The notes under the pieces are model-generated. The model searched no databases and was not told where the DNA came from. It worked only from the letters and a program-made list of their open reading frames with translations. 39,219 bases of DNA from Ectocarpus siliculosus (lineage: Eukaryota; Sar; Phaeophyceae; Ectocarpales; Ectocarpaceae): NCBI GenBank assembly GCA_000310025.1, contig FN649738.1, positions 2,689,023 to 2,728,241 on the forward strand, read 5' to 3'. Every line of letters begins with the position of its first letter. Within the stretch, counting starts at the first letter, position 1. The position numbers and the translations under genes are program-made. Shown here piece by piece: positions 28,401 to 38,982 of this stretch.

Positions 28401-31400
28401 GTCATCGCCAGCGTTTGCCCTCAAGTCTTCGGTCTCTTCACCGTCAAGGTAACCCCCCCCCCCGGCAGAAAATGCCGCCTAGTTGCTGAATACCATGCAC
28501 TCCTTTCCATCTTGTGGCGGAAGGAGGATCCGTTGCCGTTGCCGTCGGCGGTTTTGTGCGAAGGCTACCCGGGGTTTTGCGGGGAATTGTTGCATGCAGC
28601 GGCAGTTTTCATCACGCTGGTTTTTGTTCGGTTTTCGCTTCGTTCAGAGGGGCGTTCTTCGACTTGTTCGATACTTGGGGGTTGTTGTGTTTGATCTTGT
28701 GCTGGGCTGAATCCTCCCCCCCGCATCCGGCTAGTGGTGCCGTGGTTGTCCGAATACTTGAGCATGACGAGAACGTGAGTGAGTAAACGCACAGCATCAC
28801 CTCCAACTGTATGGGCCACATTCAAACACGACGATACCGCCATTTTACCCCTTCCCCCCCGCGCCACGCGCGCGAACCCTCACGCCCCATCCTCTCACGG
28901 CGGGTGTGTTTCTAATACTTTTTTTTACTGTTTTCTTGTTGTTCTCTTGTCGTTCCCTCTCGTGATACCTCACACCCAGCTCGCGATCCTGCTGAGGCGT
29001 GTTTTCTTTTACGTTTTTTTGCTTATTTTCCGGTTGCTCTCTTTTTGTTCCCTCCCACGATGCGGTACTGTAAAACCCAGCTCGCGATCCTGCTGACCCT
29101 GATCGGAGGAGTCACCGAGACCGATCCAAGAGGGATGAGACGCAGAGGCACGCCGCACCTTCTCGTCGTCGGTGAGCTGTGGGTTTTCGAGAGAGGCGCT
29201 GAAGACGCGAGAAAAAGCGTTGCTTGTAGAACGGAGGGAATCGGAAGAGAGACCAAGAGGCGCTGCCAACCGCTCGCGTCCTATCGTGTCGTTTCGTAAA
29301 TACCATTTTTTCTTTTTCTTTTTTGGCGGGGGGAGATGCACACGCGCCGGGCAGTCGGCCAGGCAAAGCAGGCAAAACGGGCAAAACAGGCAAAATATAA
29401 TATTTGTTTTGTATGTTGTCACGACTGTTGTCGCTTGTGGTTGTATAGCTCTGGGGGGAGCGAATATTGTAGCGTATATGTGTGTGCTTCCGAACGTCCC
29501 GCCACGAGCCTCCAATTCCAGCATGTGCTAGTATTGCTTTTGAGCAAGCTCTGAGTCCCAGAATATCGACACGGGATAATTCTTTACGGAGGCACGGCGA
29601 ATTGTTTTGGTCAATCGATCTCTCGTAGCGCTTCTCATGCCGAGAGACTAGACACAATACCTTCTGGAAGAGATCCCACCTGTTCCGGGCGTATTGTTGG
29701 TCCTCCCGGGATTTCGATGTGCATTTCAACTGAAAATTCCTCTTGCGCAGGCGACCCGGGGTGCGGGAAGAGCCAGTTCCTGCGATTCGCGGCGAAGCTT
29801 AGCCCTCGGTCTGTGCTGACGACCGGTGTGGGGACGACCAGCGCAGGGCTCACGTGCTCCGCTGTGAAGGTGGGCTGAGGGGCGCGGTTGGCCGTGTGCG
29901 TCGTTGCCGCTTTTGTGTTTTCCTGCTGCCACCGACGGCATCGTTGCCTTTTGATGGCCATGTTGATGTTGTTGGTTTCGCTGTTTTTTTTGTTTGTGGT
30001 GTTGTTGTTTTTGTCGTGGTCGTGTCATAATCAACGCCTTTGTTGCTGCCGTCGCGTTGACGTTCAGAAACGCTGAGACAACTTCTTCCTCTAGGGAAGC
30101 CGCGTCCTCTCATGGTTTCGAAACTGTTTGGTAGCTGCATTCAAACAAGACCTCACCGTGTCGTGAACTTCGCATCACAATAACATTAGACGAAACCATC
30201 ATATCAGCCCGCACTTGCATCACAATAACATTAGACGAAACCATCATATCAGCCCGCACTTGCAATTTTTTTTCGGAAGCTCCTCTTTTATCACGGCGCC
30301 CCGCCGTGCATGCTCAACCCGCACCACCCACCGTCATGATGCTGTACCATGGAAGGATGGCGGGGAGTGGATGCTCGAGGCCGGCGCGCTGGTCCTGGCC
30401 GACCGTGGCCTGTGCTGCATCGACGAGTTTTCCGCCATTCGAGAGCACGATCGCGCCACCATCCACGAGGCAAGTTTGCTGTCGATGAACCACTTTATAC
30501 CACCGCTGCGTCGTTGGGTTGGTTGACTTGGAAGGTACGAGACAGCGGGTGCAGGAGGCCAGGGTCTACACCCCGCGGGCTCGGCTGGTGGGGTTCAGCA
30601 GGCCCCTTTTGAGACCACGACCATGATATCATACGTTTCACGAGGTGGGGCAAGCACGCCAAGCGCTGCTGTCAAACGGCTTAAATTGCACGCCGCCTTC
30701 GTGCACGGAAAAAACCCTACCATCGCTTCACTTCGCGTCCCTCACCCAGTCTGCTGTTGCCATCTGTCTCAACGCTCGCGTCTTGTTCTGCCCGTGACCA
30801 GGCCATGGAGCAGCAGACGCTGAGCGTGGCCAAGGCCGGCCTGGTGTGCAAGCTCAACGCCAGGACGACCGTCTTTGCGGTCACGAACACCAAGGTACGG
30901 TGTGCGCTTTACTTCGTTTGGCGAAAGGTTTCTTCCAACCCAGACCCTCACACCAAGCCGCGCTTTCCTTCGGCAGGACGATGGTATCACGTGCGAACGT
31001 AGGCGTCGATCTCGCAGTATTGCTGCGACGCAAACGGTAAAGCTTCGTTCGCAGCAGGCAATATTTTTAGGTTGTTCTGCCACGGGCTACAGGTCGTCTT
31101 CAGTGTTATACATCGCGCTCAAGGGTACATAGCAAAGCGCGTATCCCCCCTCCCGCTCCGAACGCTGCGAACTGCGAACGCAGGGAACGTACGACGCGGC
31201 GGAGGACATGACAGTCAACACCGCCATCGGAAGCCCCCTCTTGTCCCGGTTCGACCTCGTGCTGCTGCTGCTGGACACAAAGAACAAGGCGAAGTGGTTT
31301 CCATGTGTGCTCTGTGGTTGGGGTGGTTTGGCTTAAACTGGGCTGCTGTAGAACAATCGATGTCGAGGGTAGTTAGTCTAGTCTGCGAGTGCAGCTCGGA

Positions 31401-33294
31401 GTACAACCGGAGGAAACTGGGTGTTGAATGGGGCTAGAAGGGGGGGGGGGAGGAGAGGTGCGGTCATAGGACAACAAAGTAAATACTGCAAGGTTGGGAC
31501 GTGTATGCCCAATGCATGTGCTGTATCATACGCGGGGCCTCGTACCCCCCCCCTCCCTCCGCCCCGGTCTCCCACCCCATATGTGATATCGCGTTGCTCC
31601 CGCTATGGGTCCGCCTTATTGAAAACCCAAACCATAGCGACAGGACCCTCCTTCCCCCGCGTGTCTTTTCTGGTCCCTTGAACGCCGTGCAGCAATGGGA
31701 CAAGGTGGTATCGACGTTCGTGCTGAGAGCCGCGATAGGTCCCGCTGCTCCACCCGTCCGTCCCAAGGCGGTTGCTGCTAAGACGGCGGCAGTGGCACCT
31801 CGCGGTGGCAGCAGCGGTGGAGGTGGTTCCAGCAGCTCCAGCCAACCAGGTTTGGAGTAGCGTGGGACATATCGGCATCGCTTCTTTTCTGAATGAAATC
31901 ATGATTCAACCTTTTCTTTCCGTTTCGAGCGTGTCTATTTTCTCCCGCATGACTTCGGTTGTTGTCGATTGACCCGCGTCACGCCGTTTCCTTGGTTGAT
32001 TATAACGTACGTATTGCATTCCCGCCCACATTACAGGGAAACCCGCCGCCGGGGGCCCCGCGGGGAGAGGGGAGGAGGAACCGGTCTCAAGCAAGCCCTG
32101 GGGCACGGAAAAGCTTCAGAAGTACCTGTGCTACGTCAAAGACACCTTCACTTCGGTGCGGCTTTCGAAAGACGCGGAGGTGAGTGGTTTGTACAAATTC
32201 GACCAGGCATTTTTTGGTAGGAGGCGCGATGAGCCCTGGAAGAGGGGGCGAGGTATACTCGCCGTCAATCAATCAATCCGCGTGTGGCATGCCCATCTTC
32301 CGCTCACAAAGAATCAGCACCGACGCATAACAGGCTACATTTGCCAATATTTTGCCAAGTTTTGACAACCCAACAATTCAGCAGAAAAAGGTTTGTACAG
32401 CAGTAGTAGTGGTGTCCCTCCAGAAACCGGTCGCCATGCTTAAGGCCGGTGAAATCGCGTTACACAGGCGACGTATTGCAAGTTGTGTCTCATACTCTGA
32501 ATGTTGCCGGGTCCCCGATGCAAGGCCACCCGCCAAATCCCTTGTCACCATACGACCTTAGACAGGGACCACTACCGTACCGTAAAGACCTCGCTTCGCC
32601 GGTGGCATGGTTGTTCCTTCCGTCCTGCACGTGCCGTGTACGTCGCTGTCGCGCAGGAGGTTGTGGGGAAGTACTACCAGAGCCAGCGGAGCGCCGACAA
32701 CCGATCGGCGGCGAGGACGACCGTGCGACTGCTGGAGTCTCTCATCCGCCTGGCCCAGGCACACGCGCGGCTCATGTGCAGAACCGAGGTCACCCTTCAG
32801 GTGTGTAGAAGGGGTTGGGTTTTGTAGCTGCATGTATGTTTGCTTTGGGGGCGGGGTGCGTGAACATTTCCTCCAGCCCTGACTATAACGGAGGGTAGTT
32901 GAACAGCGATTTGTCGAATCTCACACTTTTGTGGCTCATTGTCGATACTCTAGGTGGGCGCGCAGTGGGCGCGCATTTCTTGGGCAGAAAAATGGTCCGT
33001 GGTTGATCCTTGTTTGTTGTTGGGTGTGTACTTTCTGGCAAAGACCGAGCTTTGGTCGAATTTAATACTGCTGGTGGCGGACCTCTCCAAGATCTTAGGT
33101 GGAACGAAAAGTAGGGGTGGCCAGGCATATGGCCATGTCTGCCGAAGGCCACGGTGCGCTAGTCCTCGCCTGAAGCAGCAGCGGTAGCACGGATGCCAGG
33201 GCACGGTTATGGTGCGCATGCCAACCCGGACAATGCTCACGAGTGCACCCGGACTTTCCTCTCGAGTGCTCTCTCTCTCCTCTCTCTCTCTCTT

Positions 33295-33325
<31 letters not shown>

Positions 33326-35346
33326 GTCTGTCTGTCCATCTGTCTGTCTCTGTCTCTGTCTCTCGCGTGCGTGCGGGCGCGTCTTTGGCTGAATCTTCGC
33401 AGGATGCCGTAGTGTCCGTGATCTGCGTGGAAACGTCCTTGCACTCGACGGCCCAGCTAGGCGTGGACTCCGTCCTCCACAGCGACTTTCCCCCGAATCC
33501 CGACGAAGGTGAGCTTGGATGGCTGACGCATTAAAACGTAGGTTCACAAGCGGCTTGTGACAGGATGAGATGATGCCGCTTGATTTTTCCGGATGCTGCT
33601 CTCTACCTTACCTGCTTGTAAACGTTGTGTGTGTTTGGAGGGTAGCTTTGCTCATCGACAGCCAATGACTCCAGCGTACACCGAAGATGTGCTCTACCGC
33701 GTGTCACCGCACGCTCCTCTACCGAGGGTGGAAGATGTGCTCTTTGCTCTCGTCGAAGATTGCTTGCTGCATTTTTTACATCACCGCCACACGTCTCGTA
33801 CGTAAATGCAGTAGGAAAAAGGCTGGTGCTGCTTGTATTCCCATGGTTAAGCCTCTTGTGGGTTTGTGTCGAAGGCCACCCCCACCGCACTTCATATCTG
33901 ACCTCTTCTTTATTAGCGACCCCTTCGCGCTGTTGTGACACCCTCCGCTGTTTTTGAGCTCCTCTTTGTTCTGTCTTCGCCCCCTGCTTCCGCTGCTCTG
34001 CTCTCCTGCCTTGTGTCAGAGTTCGAGCTTCAGCAGGGCCTTATCCTGGATCGGCTCAAACTCAGGTGAGGGGTATCAAAGCGCGGTTGCCCTGGGTACC
34101 ACTATGCTCGCCATGAGTGCCAATCGGCGTACGTACGTAGACACGGTGTTGTTTGGTTGTGTGCGGGACACGCTGACCTCAGGTGATCAGGCGCACCACA
34201 CCCGACGGGTATCACCACTGCACTTTGTTTACGATGGCCGAATACCTGGTCGCCATGGTGCAACTGGTTAGACCTTGGGACATCGCACGTGTTTCCCACG
34301 CAGGCAAAGCATGAAGGAACGCGCACCACCAAAGAAGCGTTGAGCCATCGACATCCCCCACCCTCCCCCAAACAACTGGTATTTTTTTTCTCGCAACCAT
34401 CTCCACCGCAGGAGTCCTCCGCCGCCCCCCGTCGTTACTCGAAGGGGTCCCGGTGGCTCGGAACGTTTCTCGGGGGGCAGCAGGAGCCAATCCCAGCGTG
34501 GTGGCAGCAGCCAGGAGGACCCCCGCGACGGCGGCGGCCCCGCCAGCAGCGGCGGACATTCGTTGCAACCGTCCCCGTCGACAGAGGCAACGGTCGTCAG
34601 GCGAGACAGGTGGTCGGGCGGGGGAGGGCCGGACGACGGCGTCGGCGGTTCTCGTGGAAGCAACAGCACCACCTCCAGCGACGGCAGCGCGACGGCACCT
34701 CTTCGCGGACTCCCCGAGCGCGGCCACCCCCAGCATTCGCGGGAGGACACAGTGCGAGAGGGCGGCTCGCAGCAGTGGCGGCGGGGTGGAGACGAGGTCG
34801 CAACGACGGGTTCAGCGGTGGACGGACCCCGAGGAGGCGGAGAGAGGGGAGGGCTTTCCACTCCTGCCCGCGGCGTTGTTGTTGCACAGGCTATTAGCGG
34901 CGGTACGCAGCGGCGGCGGCGGCGGCCGGAGCGAGAGGAGTCCGGCGGCGGCGGCGGCAGCGGCGAAAGGGAGAGGCGATTCGAGGGGCCCGATGGGGTT
35001 TCGAGATCCCGTGGCGGTGGAGATGGAAGAGCGGCTTCTTCTTCTGCGGGACCGGACGGGGAAGGTGGAAGGTGGGTCGCGCTTGGTCTTGTGATCGCGC
35101 GCGAAGTATATACGTCGAGGGAAGCTTTGGGGTGTATTGATGCTTGGGGCAGCAAGGACCCAGGGCTGTTTCGGTGCCTGCATTGTGTGTGTTTTTCGTT
35201 TGCGTTGTGGTCTATGGGGATGGTGGGTAACGTGGCGGCTCTTTGACATGCTATTGTTGGGGTTTTGTTTTGTCGTCTTCAGCGTGATCGGGGCATCGAT
35301 CTTTCCTCCCGCCCTCACGTACCACGTTTGCTGGCCACTGCCTTAA
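22428..35346 (+). CDS. MCM9: MCM9 helicase, about 22 exons (initiator exon unresolved)
   Basis: The exons are 22428-22545, 23076-23148, 23692-23925, 24191-24322, 25146-25232, 25355-25441, 25954-26003, 26659-26719, 27491-27616, 28323-28448, 29081-29171, 29751-29869, 30356-30469, 30802-30894, 31184-31288, 31693-31849, 32037-32179, 32657-32800, 33403-33508, 34020-34065, 34412-35071 and 35283-35346; phases agree throughout, giving about 977 residues. Along human MCM9 the order is the same: N-terminal A domain, Cys-rich zinc site, OB fold ([20 protein letters not shown]), then the AAA+ core with Walker A GDPGCGKS, Walker [27 protein letters not shown], sensor 1 and arginine finger PLLSRFD, then the winged-helix-like [23 protein letters not shown]9 works with MCM8 as a helicase in homologous recombination and, in animals, in mismatch repair. 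The tail is long and Gly/Arg/Ser-rich. Three introns appear to use GC donors. Confidence 0.93.
23692..23925 (+). CDS. MCM9: MCM9 exon 3 (N-terminal domain)
   Basis: 78 codons, phase 0 at both ends (ccgacacgcag acceptor, ATACAG|GTTGGA donor). It encodes [15 protein letters not shown], an Asn/Ser-rich loop, and the conserved [12 protein letters not shown] and [13 protein letters not shown] strands just before the GTVIRSG of exon 4, as expected for an MCM N-terminal OB domain. Confidence 0.9.
24191..25441 (+). CDS. MCM9: MCM9 zinc-binding exons 4-6
   Basis: Exons 24191-24322, 25146-25232 and 25355-25441, all phase 0. They encode [20 protein letters not shown], the pair C-x4-C (CQNKTC), then CLACP and later CPGVGEKQC, ending KYSDYQE. 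The paired Cys sets match the MCM zinc site. The loop between them is longer and more Pro/Ala-rich than in animals. The third exon follows an A11 tract, so its acceptor (aatag) has an unusual purine-rich tract. Confidence 0.85.
26841..26974. repeat. 67-bp tandem repeat, two copies, in MCM9 intron 8
   Basis: gccccccactcggtgtttgc starts at 26841 and 26908. Each copy contains a small palindrome around cttggcaa (cgtcg/cgacg in copy 1; gttgc/gcaac in copy 2). Confidence 0.88.
27004..27055. repeat. 8-bp inverted repeat around two poly-T tracts
   Basis: ggttaccg at 27004-27011 and cggtaacc at 27048-27055 are perfect complements enclosing two T runs (14 and 16) split by acctcg. It lies in MCM9 intron 8. 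Confidence 0.8.
28977..29098 (+). repeat. 101-bp duplication of the MCM9 exon 11 acceptor
   Basis: cccagctcgcgatcctgctga occurs ending near 28995 and again near 29096, each after a related pyrimidine tract (gttgttctcttgtcgttccc and gttgctctctttttgttccc). The second copy is the true exon 11 start (29081). Confidence 0.88.
29751..29869 (+). CDS. MCM9: MCM9 Walker A exon (exon 12)
   Basis: It completes the Gly split from exon 11 and gives [20 protein letters not shown] (invariant Lys codon 29768-29770), then [20 protein letters not shown]. The phosphate-binding loop is intact, so ATP binding is expected. Confidence 0.95.
30173..30262. repeat. 45-bp exact tandem duplication in MCM9 intron 12
   Basis: Two identical 45-nt units, 30173-30217 and 30218-30262, each starting catcacaataacattagacg. 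Identity suggests a recent duplication or an assembly artefact. Confidence 0.93.
30356..30469 (+). CDS. MCM9: MCM9 Walker B exon (exon 13), GC donor
   Basis: It encodes [20 protein letters not shown] and [17 protein letters not shown]; the Asp and Glu of Walker B are codons 30422-30427. It ends GAG followed by GCAAGT. The next exon (30802-30894) begins GCC ATG GAG, restoring the conserved IHE-AMEQQ junction, so the donor must be GC. Confidence 0.95.
31184..31288 (+). CDS. MCM9: MCM9 arginine-finger exon (exon 15)
   Basis: It encodes [20 protein letters not shown] then [15 protein letters not shown]. The arginine finger is Arg at 31247-31249. The end is set at 31288 with a GC donor (AAG|GCGAAG), which matches the family spacing to [11 protein letters not shown] in the next exon. 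A GT donor at 31307 would add six residues in frame and cannot be excluded. Confidence 0.85.
33267..33362. repeat. (CT)n/(CTGT)n microsatellite in MCM9 intron 18
   Basis: About 95 nt of ctct repeats passing into ctgt and ctctgt. It lies 40 nt before the exon 19 acceptor and may serve as its pyrimidine tract. Confidence 0.9.
34412..35346 (+). CDS. MCM9: MCM9 disordered C-terminal tail (exons 21-22)
   Basis: Exon 34412-35071 follows KLKL-R in phase and gives about 220 residues dominated by Gly, Ser, Arg and Gln, with no fold I recognise. I place a donor at GGAAG|GTGGGT and a last exon at 35283 (ending [13 protein letters not shown] at 35344). If the intron is kept, the frame runs to a stop at 35246 with a hydrophobic end. 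A short alternative exon near 34305 would end the protein at APPKKR. The exact C-terminus is therefore uncertain. Confidence 0.6.
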
Positions 35347-38254
35347 GAAATTTCTATCTATTTGCAAAGCCCCCCCCCCCCCGCGCCCCGGCCTGGCTCC
35401 CTCCCATTTCCCCGTGGATCCCCCTGCAACTAAATTGCTGCCCCCTCCCGTGTTCTCTCCACATGTCATTTTTTGTGTTTGGGAAGAAATACATGAAGGT
35501 GCAGGGAGGTACCTCACTCCTGTCTCCCTCTTCGCGCCCCAACCTTGTCCACGTCCCCCCCCTTTTTCCCCCCCAGGGGGAAAGGGGTCAACGGCGAAAC
35601 GCCCGGGTCAAATTTGAAACGGCGGCGTCCAACCCAACAAGAAAGGGCCCGGGGGGCCCCTTCCCGGAAAGGCAACAATTGGGGCGAACTACTCCTCCTG
35701 AAACCAATACCGGGGACCCCCGTGGAACGACGGTAGCGTTTTCAACGCGTGGCCAAGTCTTCGTTGCTTGTACGACTTTTGAACCGTAAGCTCGTGGACG
35801 ACCTTGGCAGTAAAACGCCTGCGGATCTGGTGTCCTTTGTCTGCTGTGTATCGCGGAGTTCTGCCCGTTTGTCGCTCGATGCGCGCGGCGCGAGCTTAAT
35901 TTTTTTTTCTTCGCTTGTGGAACGTGCTGTGCGTTCACTTCAAGGGATCGGCGAGAGACATGCGTGAATGGTATCTGTTGTGTGGTGTGTTGTACGGTCG
36001 AGTGACAAGTGTTGTTGGTGTGTTGTAGCGTGTTGTATGGTTGAGTGACTTGATGACTGCTGAAAGCAACATTCTATTCCCAAACCTTGTCTCCGAAGGT
36101 GCTGGTGTAATTGCCTTTGTTTATTCGGAAAAAATAAATAAACACACAGAAAGACTACCCATTGTTTATGTCACGTTTTGTTTTTCCTTGAATTGCGGGG
36201 TTTGTCGACCCAAAGAGGGCAGTACATAGATCAAGGAGCTGCTTGGCGGTATCCTATTTTTGTCGGTTCATCGTATTCCCGCCATGTTTGATCGTCCCAT
36301 CTTAGACTAGATGAAATTTTCACGGGGGCTGGTGTTAGGGGACACTGCTGTGTTGGGTATTTCTGCAGCATGTAACGAGATACCCTTTGGTGGGTGTGCG
36401 TTGTACACAAAAATTGTCTCCTCCGGTTACGGCCTTATCTCGGTCCCGCTGCCTGTTTATTTGTTCCCTCAGAGAGAGGGAGAGAACGCATGCCAAAGAG
36501 GTAAAACGCAAGCTGTTTTGGTTATCCCACCACATCCACACAACAAGTTTAGTTTAGCCGCATTTAGTTACTTCAACAATCGGTGGTGTCCCGATATGGC
36601 CCGTCGTTGTTTTGAGTAAGATAGGGAGCCAATCAGAGGTAAACAGTTCCCGGCAGAGAAGGTACCAACTTCGCCCCCCCATCCTCCCGTGAAACTGAGA
36701 CCGATAATCCCCCCGCCTGGGAGGTTCGAGGGTGGATTGGTCGAGGTAGGGTTGGCTCTGTTGGCATGGAGCTGTAAAACTGCTGTTAGGGCGTAGGCGC
36801 TGTTTATGCAGTATATCCTGTGAGAGTGTGGGCTTCGGCCCCAGAGTTCACACCCTATAGGATGTCCAGTGAACAACGGATAGTTGGAACACCCAAGGGC
36901 AATTCTATTTGTGAACTGCTTCATCTGGAAGTATTACACCTGAGTCATCAGCCAGATATTGTGTGTCACACATGAAGCGACGCATTCGCTGTGCGTGTCG
37001 CGCATTTATTTGCTTTCTACAGGCACGCAAAGATCGAAGCCCCTGCGGACTTCAAGTAAGTCGTGCCTGCCGAATGTGAACGTTTGGTTAGCCGGGATGC
37101 CCAATCAACCCATGGCACGTCTGGTTTGGCGCAGCAAAGGCCAGGACGATGACAAGCTTCTGGTGCACCCTTGTGAAACGTAGCCAGGGCCGGCGAAAAC
37201 CCGGTATATCGCTCCCGTCCCGGCATTAGGTTGCTGGTGTACCGACTAGACTATGCGGCATGTGTTTACATGAGTACACGCCCCCCCGCTAGTCACTGGA
37301 ATTAGACTTAAAAGATAGTAACGAACAATGAAATATATATGCTGTAGGGGCCACCCGCCGGGGGGCAGGAGGTGTCACTCACCAAATCCACTATTATTGC
37401 TTGTTAGCGATGAACAACGGCGAGAAAAATTGCAGCACAGGTAGAAATTGGTAGTCGCCGTTATCCTCAAGCCTTCTTTTGGCTTTGGGTTTGACATCAA
37501 GAAACTCCGTTGTTGTGTACTTCGAAGTATGATGAGTACGCGAGCAACGTGTTTGTGAGATGGGAAAAGAGAGAGGACCAAGAGGCAGGCGGTCGACCGC
37601 AAAGTAAAGGGTTGCTCCGCAGTGATTTGGATGCTGTTGCCACCCCTAGCGCAGTGTAATGAACGAACGTTTTCTCTCTCTTCCCCTGGCCAAGCTCCTA
37701 CTCACCCTTGTCTGTTGCTCCCTGCCTATTAGCCAAAATAAATAGACCTGAGATGAGGCCGGGGCTACCCCCCCCTACCTTTTTTGAATTTTCTCGCTCA
37801 ATCGATTGAGAGAGGCGATTTTCTTGACAAACAACTCTTCCCTCACACACAGCCCGATCGTCTACGTAAGTAACCCGACGAGAATCGAAGGTTTCGTTCA
37901 CCACCGTAGAGCAAATCTGACGCTCGTGCAGGAAATGCCCCAGTATAGAGTCTAGAAGAGGACGTCGAGAGAAATCTAAAAAAATCCAAAATGTGCACAA
38001 CAACAGTTCGGGGGGGGGGGGTACCGGTGACAGAGATTGGTTAGCCCCCCCTGCCCTGCCCGCGCGGTTTCCTGAGGTGTGATCACACACGACTCCTGAG
38101 GTTGCCAAATCGTGCTCTGGATTGCGAGCGGAGACGCTTGCCTCTCAGCACATCTGAACAACAAGGGAGGGTCGCGGGCGCTGTGCCGTGCCTGGTACAT
38201 CGCCCGGATCGCGAAGAGAAAAGTGGAGGGATACCATCCAGATAACCACTCATC
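35347..38254. other. Intergenic region downstream of MCM9
   Basis: No gene recognised. Frames of 102 codons (36311-36619, plus) and 118 codons (36924-36568, minus) have no known motif. An AATAAA-like string (aaaataaataaa) sits near 36129. A direct repeat of gtgttgta, ggt and gagtgac with a period of about 43 nt lies at 35988-36049. The 27 nt around 36130-36157 resemble a stretch near 24811-24838 in MCM9 intron 4. Confidence 0.45.
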
Positions 38255-38319
38255 ATGATGGATGTGCCGCATATGGAGGAGGTGATCCGCAGCAGCTTCG
38301 AAGCCATCAAGGGCAAGGG
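38255..38319 (+). CDS. Possible first exon of a plus-strand gene
   Basis: ATG ATG opens MMDVPHMEEVIRSSFEAIKGK, a plausible helical N-terminus, ending GGCAAGGG|GTGAGT (phase 2). A phase-compatible second exon could begin after gtggtcctgcag near 38466, but it contributes no motif I know. The family is unknown to me. The exon rests on the good donor and the coding look alone. Confidence 0.35.
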
Positions 38320-38982
38320 GTGAGTGGTCCTAAGCCTGTAGGCCAAAGCAAGGGTGGATCGCAGGTCTTTCGTATGTTGGGTAGACTTGAGGCGGTGTAC
38401 TTCGCCGGTGTGTGATCAGCCGCTCCATTGTGGTTGTGACGTGAATTTCGCTTGGTGGTCCTGCAGCAGCAGAGGCCGGATGTTGGATGTTCGGCTGGTA
38501 TCTCGATGTCTCGCTTTGGACTCTGTGAATTCCATATCGGCAGCCCCAAGCCGGATCTTCTTAAATATAAACAAGCGGAGGGAGCTACAGTCCACGTAGG
38601 GATCCCGCATCCCGGACTTCTGCCGTGGACAAGCAAGTGCCCAAATTGTCAAAGATCGGGCTCTCTGGCCACTTTTTTTTTTTTTCACACCCGTGTTTTG
38701 CGTTTGAACCGAAACGAACCAACCGTCACCACGCTGCGGGGGAAAGACGGACGCAAAGACGGCAGCTGCCGATATCACAGAGCAGTGGTAGCACCAAATC
38801 TGTCAATTGCTTGTGTCATTCTCGTGCAGGTTGGGACCACGTTGTTGATGAAACTGATGTTCCAGACTCGGCCTAATTATTGTAGCCCATGGACTGCTGC
38901 ATGATGCTGTAGTCTACAGCAGTTGTGTGCGCGGGCGTTTCGCGTCATACCATCGTCATGCGCAACTTCACTCGCTGGCTAA

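Noticed and set aside
34268-35155. Minus-strand frame of 295 codons, Ser/Pro-rich
   Set aside because: Antisense shadow of the low-complexity MCM9 tail exon.
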